Source: an uncultured Butyricicoccus sp.
GTDB taxonomy: Bacteria > Bacillota > Clostridia > Oscillospirales > Butyricicoccaceae
Length of the DNA stretch: 9,843 nucleotides
Direction of reading: 5' to 3'
Assembly (NCBI GenBank): GCA_910584935.1
Contig: CAJUDU010000080.1
Span: 1 to 9,843, forward strand
Below are positions 3,889-9,843 of the stretch, in pieces. Both the position numbers and the translations under genes were made by a program. Every line of letters begins with the position of its first letter. Within the stretch, counting starts at the first letter, position 1. A model generated the notes under the pieces. That model did no database searches. It had not been told where the DNA came from and saw only the letters and a program-made list of their open reading frames with translations.

Positions 3889-4569
3889 CTATTTGCTTTG
3901 TTTTAACTCCCGCTTGTACTTGTAATAGGTATTGCGTGAAAGCCCTGCCAGCTTCATTACTTCTATATCGGATAAGCTGCCGCCAAAGTCCCGGCTATGC
4001 TTTATAATAACCTGTTTCGCTGTTATACTCTTGCGTGTTATTAGCTTTGCGCCTTGTCGCTGTCCTATCTGCTTACCCTGCAAGCGGGCTGTTTGGATGC
4101 CTTCACAAGTGCGTTGCCGTAGGTCTAAAACTTCTTTTTCTGCCTGTTCAAAGGCGATTTGAATCTGTTGCTTTGCCAGTGCCATTAAATATTGATTGAT
4201 GCCGGACAAAATTAAATCAAGGCTGGTATTAGTCATCGGGATACTTTTGCTTAAAGCATTTTTATATGTATCGGTATTGATATGTGGCTCTTTCAGGAAT
4301 ACAAGCCGGATGCCTTGTTTGAACAATGATTCATACACCGTAAAGCCCTCATCTGCTGTGCGGCTCATACGCGATACACTGTCAAATACAATGGTATCAT
4401 CCCGCTTGACAGCTTTTATTAACTTGTGCCATTCTTTGCGCTGGAATGTTGTGCCAGTAAAAGTTTCTTGAATTATGAACGCTGTGGGAAATGCCTGCTT
4501 AATGTTGCGAATTTGTCGGTCAATGCTTTGTTTCGCTGTACTGATACGTACATAACCATAAATAGACAT
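3889..4569 (-). CDS. small serine recombinase (resolvase/invertase family)
   Basis: A 226-aa protein. The N-terminal catalytic domain starts MSIYGYVRISTAKQSIDRQ, with the nucleophile Ser10 in the YGYVRxST motif and the conserved arginines of DSVSRMSRTADEG (about residues 61-73). A long helix (about 125-155) is followed by a C-terminal helix-turn-helix SDIEVMKLAGLSRNTYYKYK, as in TnpR/Hin-type enzymes. Length is normal for the small class. The start is set by GATAGGAG 7 nt before the ATG at 4569-4567. The frame is open upstream to an ATG at 4680, but that extension has no family counterpart. It probably resolves multimers or inverts a segment. Integration into tRNA genes is not typical of this class, so it may not be the integrase of the element. 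Confidence 0.93.
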   Translation of the reverse strand: MSIYGYVRISTAKQSIDRQIRNIKQAFPTAFIIQETFTGTTFQRKEWHKLIKAVKRDDTIVFDSVSRMSRTADEGFTVYESLFKQGIRLVFLKEPHINTDTYKNALSKSIPMTNTSLDLILSGINQYLMALAKQQIQIAFEQAEKEVLDLRQRTCEGIQTARLQGKQIGQRQGAKLITRKSITAKQVIIKHSRDFGGSLSDIEVMKLAGLSRNTYYKYKRELKQSK

Positions 4570-4900
4570 AGTAAAACTCCTATCTGAAATAGTATTAAAT
4601 TTGACGGTCATTAATAAAACTATCGCAATGGAAATCAAATTATCTGTGGATAATAGAAACTTTTCATACTTTTTGTGCATACATTAAATTTGATACTAAA
4701 GCTGCAAACAAAAACCCCGCTTCATAACATGGGGGTAATTTACATTTTGAAATTCAATTCGTTTTAGGGGCAGGCAATGTATATTTGCTGAATATGCAAG
4801 AAAAATTAACCACTTATAAAACTGATAGAAAAAATGCCGGATTATATGCGGTTTCGTAGTTTTTGATGGTTTTAAGGCGTTAAAAGTTGAAAAATCTCCT
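4570..4900. other. 331-bp AT-rich intergenic stretch at the element edge
   Basis: Between the recombinase start and the tRNA fragment I see no gene. It contains the recombinase SD, the palindrome TTATCTGTGGATAA (4640-4653), whose right part matches a DnaA-box 9-mer on the minus strand, and a hairpin with a minus-strand T run (4709-4736). The recombination sites that the integrase or resolvase would use are presumably here, but I cannot define them. Confidence 0.5.
4709..4736 (-). terminator. leftward terminator upstream of the recombinase
   Basis: On the minus strand ACCCC pairs with GGGGT (4736-4732, 4718-4714) and runs into TTTTTGTTTG. It would stop leftward transcription entering from the chromosome side before it reaches the recombinase. 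Confidence 0.45.
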
Positions 4901-4953
4901 TTGGTAAGGATGAGGTCGACCGTTCAAATCGGCTCAACAGCTCCCATTTTTTT
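4898..4953 (+). other. tRNA-Thr(GGT) 3' fragment, attachment-site scar
   Basis: TTGGTAA (4901-4907) is the anticodon loop of tRNA-Thr with anticodon GGT. It is followed by GGATG, the variable loop AGGTC, the T arm GACCG-TTCAAAT-CGGCT (4918-4934), the acceptor strand CAACAGC (4935-4941), CCCA-like bases and seven T (4947-4953). The sequence to the left does not contain a D arm or 5' acceptor strand. The T stem has an A-C mismatch and there is an extra C before the end, consistent with a copy no longer under selection. This fits the displaced 3' end of a tRNA gene after integration, with the crossover in or near the anticodon loop. Confidence 0.8.
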
Positions 4954-5026
4954 GCCGCCTGAATGGATAATTCGGGTGGCTTTATTATATTTCCAGCACT
5001 TTTATGCCGTCTGGAGGCTGATTATA

Positions 5027-5896
5027 TTGATATATCGTTCTCATAAAAACCCAGCAATACAGAAAAAAGTCCTTGCACTGCATGATTTATCATGCTTTGG
5101 ACGTTCATCCCTTGTGCCAATTATTTCAGTTATCAGCGCGATGGGACATCAATGTGTACCGCTGCCAACTGCTGTTTTTTCAACCCATACCGCGATTGAT
5201 GGCTGGATTTGTGCGGATTTAACCCGTTCCATGCACCCAAGTCTGGTGCATTTTCAAAGCTTGGGGCTGCGGTTTGATGCGGTTTATTCCGGTTTCCTTG
5301 GTTCTGCAATGCAGATTGATTGTGTTGCGGAAGCAGCAGAATGCAAAAGCACAAATGGTATTTTCCTTGCCGACCCGGTAATGGGGGATAATGGCGCTGT
5401 CTATACCACATATACGCCGGAAATGACCTCCCGTATGAGTGAATTATGCGCCCTAGCGGATATTATCACGCCAAATGTCACCGAAGCAGCAATTTTACTC
5501 GGTAAATGCCCAGATGCGCCCATCCGAAGCCGTGCGGAAGCTGAGGATTGGTGTGCCGCGCTTGAGGCGCGTTACCATGCGCAAATTGTGCTCACAGGGT
5601 TAGAAATCATACCAGATAAAGTGATGGTTGCCTGCCACGCCGCAGGACATACAGAATGGGTTGCGCATGAACGGGTCGGCGGTTTCTATCCAGGCACAGG
5701 TGATATTTTCGCCTCTGTTTTATTGGGCGGCTTGCTGGCAGGTGCAAGCCTGCCAGCAGCCGCTGCCCATGCAGGCGGTTTTGTACGTGACTGTATTGCC
5801 TATACCGCCATGTGCGGTACAGACCCTATGTATGGCGTGCAGCTGGAACCATTGCTAAACCGGCTTTGCAAACCGTATGAAACAAAGGAGGTTTGA
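5027..5896 (+). CDS. pdxK: pyridoxal kinase (PdxK/PdxY-like, ribokinase superfamily)
   Basis: A 289-aa protein that phosphorylates pyridoxal, pyridoxine or pyridoxamine with ATP in vitamin B6 salvage; cytoplasmic. Visible motifs: HDLSCFGRSSL (19-29) at the substrate side, LPTAVFSTHT (46-55), DPVMGDNG (116-123), TPNVTEA, and the anion-hole/catalytic GTGD (223-226), with D226 the presumed base. Length fits the family. There is no ATG near the conserved start. TTG at 5027 is chosen because GGAGG (5013-5017) lies 9 nt upstream; the longer frame back to 4901 runs into the tRNA fragment. The next gene begins 7 bases after the stop, so the two are probably cotranscribed. Assignment to pyridoxal kinase rather than a hydroxymethylpyrimidine kinase relative is likely, not certain. 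Confidence 0.92.
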   Translation: MIYRSHKNPAIQKKVLALHDLSCFGRSSLVPIISVISAMGHQCVPLPTAVFSTHTAIDGWICADLTRSMHPSLVHFQSLGLRFDAVYSGFLGSAMQIDCVAEAAECKSTNGIFLADPVMGDNGAVYTTYTPEMTSRMSELCALADIITPNVTEAAILLGKCPDAPIRSRAEAEDWCAALEARYHAQIVLTGLEIIPDKVMVACHAAGHTEWVAHERVGGFYPGTGDIFASVLLGGLLAGASLPAAAAHAGGFVRDCIAYTAMCGTDPMYGVQLEPLLNRLCKPYETKEV

Positions 5897-5902
5897 TTTA
5901 TC

Positions 5903-6610
5903 ATGCCGTCACCTTCAATCGAAAGCATCATCCTGACGCGGCTTTTTGCCGCGCAGGATACCAAATATCGCGATTTCCACAGCAAACTTATCCCAACAGT
6001 TGACCCAAATGTCATTATTGGTGTCCGTACGCCTCAGCTGCGCAAGCTGGCGCGTGAATTGGGCGCCCACCCAGAGATTGACACATTCCTGCACCAGCTT
6101 CCTCACCGCTATTTTGATGAAAACAGCCTTCATGCCCTGCTAATTGCTGATATGAAAGATTATCCCCAAATCATTGCAGCCTTAGATGAATTCCTGCCGT
6201 ATATTGATAACTGGGCAACCTGTGATATCCTCAGCCCCAAGCGATTCAAAAAACACCTGCCCGAACTGGAACCCCATATCCGTCGCTGGATGACAGATTC
6301 CCATCCATATACCATTCGTTTTGGCATTGGTATGCTGCTGCAATTTTATTTGGATGCCGCATTCCGCCCGGAATTTCTGGATTGGGTTTGCCAGGTGCAT
6401 AGCGATGAATATTATGTCAATATGATGATTGCTTGGTATTTTGCAACCGCATTGGCAAAACAATATCCAGCCGCGCTGCCCTATCTGGAAGAAAACCGCC
6501 TGCCCCCTTGGGTGCATCATAAAACCATTCAGAAAGCAATTGAAAGTTACCGTATCCCTGCGGCGCATAAAACCTATCTGAAAACCTTAAAACATAAAAA
6601 ATCAGACTGA
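5903..6610 (+). CDS. DNA alkylation repair protein (AlkD-like HEAT-repeat glycosylase)
   Basis: A 235-aa, all-helical protein of the DNA alkylation repair family. AlkD-type enzymes remove cationic alkylpurines such as 7-methylguanine and 3-methyladenine. The motif DNWATCD (102-108) holds W104 and D108 with the same spacing as Trp109 and Asp113 of Bacillus cereus AlkD, and W178 in MMIAWYFATAL is the likely counterpart of its Trp187. The GVRTPQLRKLAREL segment (40-53) is typical of the N-terminus. AAAGGAGG (5884-5891) overlaps the end of pdxK and sits 11 nt before the ATG. The gene ends at a strong terminator. The functional link to pdxK is probably only operon neighbourhood. Confidence 0.92.
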   Translation: MPSPSIESIILTRLFAAQDTKYRDFHSKLIPTVDPNVIIGVRTPQLRKLARELGAHPEIDTFLHQLPHRYFDENSLHALLIADMKDYPQIIAALDEFLPYIDNWATCDILSPKRFKKHLPELEPHIRRWMTDSHPYTIRFGIGMLLQFYLDAAFRPEFLDWVCQVHSDEYYVNMMIAWYFATALAKQYPAALPYLEENRLPPWVHHKTIQKAIESYRIPAAHKTYLKTLKHKKSD

Positions 6611-6655
6611 AAAAAGGCTTTCCCATGCCGGGGCATCCCATGGAAAAGCCTTTTT
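6611..6655 (+). terminator. strong intrinsic terminator of the pdxK-alkD pair
   Basis: AAAAAGGCTTT-C-CCATG pairs with CATGG-A-AAAGCCTTTTT around an 11-nt loop: about 16 pairs with one mismatch, ending in TTTTT. The A run on the 5' side makes it potentially bidirectional. Confidence 0.9.
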
Positions 6656-6676
6656 GTATGAGTTTAACAAAAACGT

Positions 6677-6705
6677 GTGACAAATTTCGTATTCCAGTGT
6701 ATAAT
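6677..6705 (+). promoter_or_regulatory. promoter of the glycogen debranching gene
   Basis: -35 GTGACA (6677-6682), a 17-bp spacer, and a perfect -10 TATAAT (6700-6705). Start near 6712, giving a leader of about 80 nt. Confidence 0.75.
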
Positions 6706-6730
6706 ATAAATAAGTATTTCTGAAGGTTGC

Positions 6731-6785
6731 TTATCTTAGGAAAATTTTCAAACCAGGCACAGCCTGTGCCCCCTAGATAAAGGAG
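6731..6785 (+). promoter_or_regulatory. structured 5' leader ending at the ribosome binding site
   Basis: TTATCT-T-AGG (6731-6740) pairs with CCTAGATAA (6772-6780) with one bulged T. It encloses a hairpin GGCACA-GCC-TGTGCC (6756-6770). The outer stem's last two bases are also the first two of the SD AAAGGAG (6779-6785), so folding could limit ribosome access. It matches no riboswitch class I know. Confidence 0.5.
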
Positions 6786-6792
6786 AAACTGT

Positions 6793-8922
6793 ATGGAACA
6801 AAAGACAAAAACCATAACCCAGCGCAAAGCGCTGGAACAAAAAACTGAACTGGAACAATTAAGCCTTCCCCGTACCATACACCTTGTTCCAATGGATATT
6901 GTCGGTGGGTTTTCCATTCGTCCAGGGTTTTACGATTTTAATGGCGCAACAGCAATTCCTGGCGGCGTTAATTTCACCGTATATTCCCATGGAGCAACGT
7001 CCATTGAACTGCTGCTGTTCCACCGCATGGAATCTGAACCGTTTGCCATTTTGCCATTCCCACAGCATTACCGCATTGGCAATGTCTATTCCATGATTGT
7101 ATTCAAACTGAATATTGAAGAATTTGAATATGCGTATCGGGTGGATGGCCCCTATGAACCCGAAAAAGGACTGATTTTTGACCGCAGCAAATATTTGTTA
7201 GACCCCTATGCGCGTGCGGTCACCGGGCAAAGCAGCTGGGCATCCACTGCGCCGCGTGGGCAGCATTATAAAGCCCGCGTGGTGAAAGATGACTTTGATT
7301 GGGGCAGCTTGGCGCCGCCGCTGATTCCAATGGAAGACCTAATTATTTATGAACTGCACGTCCGCGGGTTCACAAACCATGGTTCTTCTGGCGTATTCAG
7401 CCCAGGCACATTTGCCGGGCTGCTTGAAAAGCTGCCATATCTGCTGGAACTTGGCGTGAATGTGGTGGAACTCATGCCGATTTTTGAATTTGATGAAATG
7501 CAGGATTATCGTGAGGTAGATGGCGAAAAACTTTACAATTACTGGGGCTATAATACCGTCAGCTTTTTTGCGCCTAACACCAGTTATACCTCCAGCATTG
7601 AATATAACCGTGAAGGCAATGAACTGAAAAATCTGATTAGTATTTTTAATCAGCATGGCATTGAAGTCTATCTGGATGTCGTTTTCAACCATACCGCCGA
7701 AGGCAATGAAAATGGGCCGTTTTTCTCCTTCAAAGGGTTTGACAACAACATTTATTACCTGTTGACGCCCGATGGGCAGTATTATAATTTCAGCGGCTGC
7801 GGCAATACGCTTAACTGTAACCATCCCATGGTACACCAGATGATTATGGACTGTCTGCGTTATTGGGTGACGACCTACCGCATTGACGGGTTCCGGTTTG
7901 ACCTTGCGTCAATTTTGGGGCGCAATGAGGATGGCACGCCGATGAATAAGCCTCCATTGCTGCAAGCAATGGCATTTGACCCGATTCTAGGTGATGTGAA
8001 GCTGATTGCCGAAGCTTGGGATGCCGGTGGACTTTACCAGGTGGGCACATTCCCTTCCTGGAACCGCTGGGCAGAATGGAACGGCAAATACCGCGATGAT
8101 TTGCGGCGCTATCTCAAAGGCGATGAAGGCATGGCGCAGGCTGCTGCCTTGCGCATCAGCGGTTCGCGTGATATCTATGACGAAACCAAGCGCAATAATG
8201 CCTCAGTGAACTTCATCACCTGCCATGATGGGTTTACCATGTATGATTTATATGCTTACAACCAAAAGCATAACGAAAAAAACGGCTGGAACAATACCGA
8301 CGGCGCCAATGATAACAATAGCTGGAACTGTGGCGCGGAAGGGGATACCGATGACCCAGCGGTTTTGGCGTTGCGCCACCGTATGATTCGCAATGCGTTT
8401 GCCACCCTGATGTGCAGCCGGGGGATTCCAATGTTCCTGGCGGGGGATGAATTTTGCAACACTCAATTTGGCAATAACAATGCTTATTGCCAGGATAACA
8501 TTACATCCTGGCTGGATTGGCGTCTGCTTGAAAAAAACAGGGATATGTTTGAATTTTTCAAATATATGATTGCGTTCCGCAAAAAACACCGTGTGTTGCG
8601 GGCGAATGTCAGTGATGGCGCCTGCGGTTTCCCGGATACCAGCTTCCATGGCGTGCAGCCATGGTGCAGGCAATTTGAATCCCATGACCGGTATATTGGC
8701 GTTATGTTTGCCGGGCAGCAAAAAGGACACCGCCCACAGATTGTTTATATTGCTTCCAATGCGTATTGGGAGGATTTAAAAGTTAAATTGCCCGAACTGC
8801 CCGCCCAAATGGATTGGGATATTGTGGCGAACACCTGGTCTGCGGCACAAAAGCCTGTGCCGCTTGACGGCAGCAACTTTACCATCAAGCCGCGGAGCAT
8901 TATGGTGCTTGTGGCGAAATAA
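6793..8922 (+). CDS. glgX: glycogen debranching enzyme (isoamylase type, GH13)
   Basis: A 709-aa cytoplasmic enzyme that hydrolyses alpha-1,6 branches in glycogen or limit dextrins. Residues 1-40 are a charged extension. A CBM48-like domain (about 41-150; RPGFYDFNGATAIPGGVNFTVYS) precedes the GH13 barrel. Conserved regions are visible: DVVFNH (295-300), YRIDGFRFDLAS with nucleophile D370, AEAWD with acid/base E407, and ITCHDGFT with D479. The segment GNTLNCNHPMV is typical of GlgX. The C-terminal beta domain ends SIMVLVAK. Length is slightly above Escherichia coli GlgX, mostly through the N-terminal extension. AAAGGAG lies 7 nt before the ATG. The gene has its own promoter and leader; no other glg gene is in the window. 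The 3' end overlaps the convergent AraC gene by 23 bp. Confidence 0.96.
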   Translation: MEQKTKTITQRKALEQKTELEQLSLPRTIHLVPMDIVGGFSIRPGFYDFNGATAIPGGVNFTVYSHGATSIELLLFHRMESEPFAILPFPQHYRIGNVYSMIVFKLNIEEFEYAYRVDGPYEPEKGLIFDRSKYLLDPYARAVTGQSSWASTAPRGQHYKARVVKDDFDWGSLAPPLIPMEDLIIYELHVRGFTNHGSSGVFSPGTFAGLLEKLPYLLELGVNVVELMPIFEFDEMQDYREVDGEKLYNYWGYNTVSFFAPNTSYTSSIEYNREGNELKNLISIFNQHGIEVYLDVVFNHTAEGNENGPFFSFKGFDNNIYYLLTPDGQYYNFSGCGNTLNCNHPMVHQMIMDCLRYWVTTYRIDGFRFDLASILGRNEDGTPMNKPPLLQAMAFDPILGDVKLIAEAWDAGGLYQVGTFPSWNRWAEWNGKYRDDLRRYLKGDEGMAQAAALRISGSRDIYDETKRNNASVNFITCHDGFTMYDLYAYNQKHNEKNGWNNTDGANDNNSWNCGAEGDTDDPAVLALRHRMIRNAFATLMCSRGIPMFLAGDEFCNTQFGNNNAYCQDNITSWLDWRLLEKNRDMFEFFKYMIAFRKKHRVLRANVSDGACGFPDTSFHGVQPWCRQFESHDRYIGVMFAGQQKGHRPQIVYIASNAYWEDLKVKLPELPAQMDWDIVANTWSAAQKPVPLDGSNFTIKPRSIMVLVAK

Positions 8923-9769
8923 CATCATCTAGATGTATATCCTGCTGTTGCCTGCGGTACTGGATTGGCGTCATGCCGACAAGGTTTTTGAATGCTTTGG
9001 AAAAGACCAGTGGATCACGGTAGCCCACCGACTGTGCAATGGCAGATACAGCCGTGTTCGTCAAAGCAAGCTGTTCTTTGGCACGGGTTAAGCGGTAGGT
9101 GGTTAAAAACTCCTGCGGGGACACATGCAGCACACGCTGAAACAGCGTGAATAAATAACTGCGGTTGAGTGAAACATATTTCGCCATATCTGCAACCGTG
9201 ATATGGTTCGCATAATTATAATGGACAAATTCCACTGCGCGGCGCACATAAAAATTCTCCCGGTCATCTTTGTTGGCAGCCGACAGCGGCTGGGACAGCG
9301 AGCGCGCAAGACAGGCAAAAAACTGACACAGCAGCCCTTGCAGAATAAAATCATTTTCAATGCCTGCTGTGTTATGCTGTAACATTTGCTGCACAATTTC
9401 CCGCAGGGCTTCGCCATCTGGGGTGGAAAAGGTCTGCTGCTCAGGCTGGAAGCCGATTTCCTGCATATATTCTGCACAGCGTGCCCCATGGAACCCAATC
9501 CAAAGGTATGTCCAAGGGTCGCTGCCATCGGCTTCAAAAAATGCCTGTTCATCTGGGCGGATGAAAAAACCTTCCCCTGCACGCAGCTGCACCAAACCGC
9601 TGCTGGTGCGGAATGTGCCTTTACCGTCCAAAATGATATGGATAAGGTAATTTGGGCGTGCGGCGGGGCCAAAACGGTGGTGTGGTGCGCAGTGGCTATA
9701 ACCACAATAGCATAAATAAAAGTCCGAAAAAAACTGGTGCTGCCTTTGTAAAACACTGGAATTTTCCAT
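8900..9769 (-). CDS. AraC-family transcriptional regulator
   Basis: A 289-aa regulator. The N-terminal cupin-like effector domain (about 20-110; HIILDGKGTF, GEGFFIRPDEQAFFEAD, WIGFHG) is of the type in sugar-responsive AraC/MsmR proteins. The C-terminal DNA-binding domain has two helix-turn-helix units, ITVADMAKYVSLNRSYLFTLFQRV (190-213) and TAVSAIAQSVGYRDPLVFSKAFKNLVGMTPIQYR (239-272). GGAGG lies 10 nt before the ATG at 9769. It converges on glgX with a 23-bp tail overlap and no terminator hairpin between them. Regulation of carbohydrate genes is plausible from family and context, but the target is not shown. Confidence 0.94.
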   Translation of the reverse strand: MENSSVLQRQHQFFSDFYLCYCGYSHCAPHHRFGPAARPNYLIHIILDGKGTFRTSSGLVQLRAGEGFFIRPDEQAFFEADGSDPWTYLWIGFHGARCAEYMQEIGFQPEQQTFSTPDGEALREIVQQMLQHNTAGIENDFILQGLLCQFFACLARSLSQPLSAANKDDRENFYVRRAVEFVHYNYANHITVADMAKYVSLNRSYLFTLFQRVLHVSPQEFLTTYRLTRAKEQLALTNTAVSAIAQSVGYRDPLVFSKAFKNLVGMTPIQYRRQQQDIHLDDVISPQAP

Positions 9770-9843
9770 GAATCCTAATCCTCCAATCCTAAGAGTCTAT
9801 CCCGAAATTAACGATGAACACGAATGAGCTTACGCCAGACAAT
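9770..9843. promoter_or_regulatory. upstream region of the AraC gene with a short repeat
   Basis: AATCCT occurs three times (9771-9776, 9777-9782, 9785-9790), spanning the SD region of the AraC gene. No convincing promoter can be seen before the window ends. Confidence 0.3.

Larger units (their letters stand above)
1..4946. mobile_element. right end of an element integrated in a tRNA-Thr gene (partial)
   Basis: The stretch has many small genes of accessory type: two ribbon-helix-helix proteins, a putative toxin-antitoxin operon, a serine recombinase, unrecognised small ORFs and repeat-rich non-coding DNA. Base composition is clearly more AT-rich than the metabolic genes to the right. It ends at a tRNA-Thr 3' fragment, the usual scar at the distal end of an element integrated in a tRNA gene. 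The left end, an intact tRNA and a tyrosine integrase are not in the window, so the class (ICE, IME, satellite or integrated plasmid) cannot be decided. No conjugation relaxase, coupling protein or phage structural gene is visible here. Confidence 0.75.

Noticed and set aside
4645..4653. DnaA-box match (TTATCCACA on the minus strand)
   Set aside because: It is a single site without a cluster or unwinding element; one such match in ~10 kb is not surprising.
4570..4680. 37-residue N-terminal extension of the serine recombinase (ATG at 4680)
   Set aside because: The family starts at the YGYVRxS motif, and the ATG at 4569 has a strong SD; the extension is hydrophobic and unlike the family.
4898..4946. 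A functional tRNA-Thr gene
   Set aside because: The 5' acceptor strand, D arm and 5' anticodon stem are missing, and the T stem has a mismatch.
4901..5026. Extended pyridoxal kinase N-terminus from TTG at 4901
   Set aside because: It would translate the tRNA-Thr fragment; homologues start close to the KKVLALHDLSCFG segment and a GGAGG-preceded TTG is available at 5027.

Overview
The window looks like a chromosome of a gut-type Clostridia bacterium (Bacillota, probably Oscillospirales/Ruminococcaceae-like; this is inference). Shine-Dalgarno sites are strong (AAAGGAG, GGAGG) and promoters are standard sigma-A. The metabolic genes have moderate GC, while the left half is visibly more AT-rich. 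The window divides near position 4900.

Left part, 1 to about 4946: the right end of an integrated mobile element whose left end lies outside the window. The boundary is a 3' fragment of a tRNA-Thr gene (anticodon loop TTGGTAA through the T arm to the 3' end, followed by a T run). It has no 5' half, as expected for the displaced 3' end after integration into a tRNA gene. Inside the element, from left to right: a leftward 80-aa gene translationally coupled to a 22-aa upstream ORF; a rightward promoter closely followed by an intrinsic terminator (a possible ~75-nt RNA); a 49-aa protein gene; a leftward gene for an unrecognised 180-aa protein; a ~250-bp hairpin-rich element with no convincing ORF; a small leftward gene apparently interrupted by a single type I-C-like CRISPR repeat; a divergent promoter with three matching palindromic operators; a rightward operon of a ribbon-helix-helix protein, a DUF4258 protein and a YgiT/MqsA-type zinc-finger protein (a putative toxin-antitoxin module); 405 bp of repeat-rich non-coding DNA; a second ribbon-helix-helix gene; and a leftward small serine recombinase. 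No integrase of the type that normally uses tRNA genes is visible, so it would have to lie to the left.

Right part, about 4947 to 9843: ordinary chromosomal genes. A pyridoxal kinase-like gene (probable TTG start) and an AlkD-like DNA alkylation repair gene form a tight pair that ends at a strong terminator. Next comes a GlgX-type glycogen debranching enzyme with its own promoter and a structured 5' leader. A leftward AraC-family regulator overlaps the end of glgX tail to tail by 23 bp.

The observations most worth a second look are: (1) the lone CRISPR repeat, because removing it together with one adjacent base rejoins a longer plausible reading frame, and because solitary repeats on mobile elements can act as RNA anti-CRISPRs; (2) the hairpin-rich element at 1712-1961, in which two hairpins keep an almost identical 11-nt loop on stems of different sequence; and (3) the three-operator divergent control region, which appears to link the interrupted gene to the RHH/DUF4258/zinc-finger operon.
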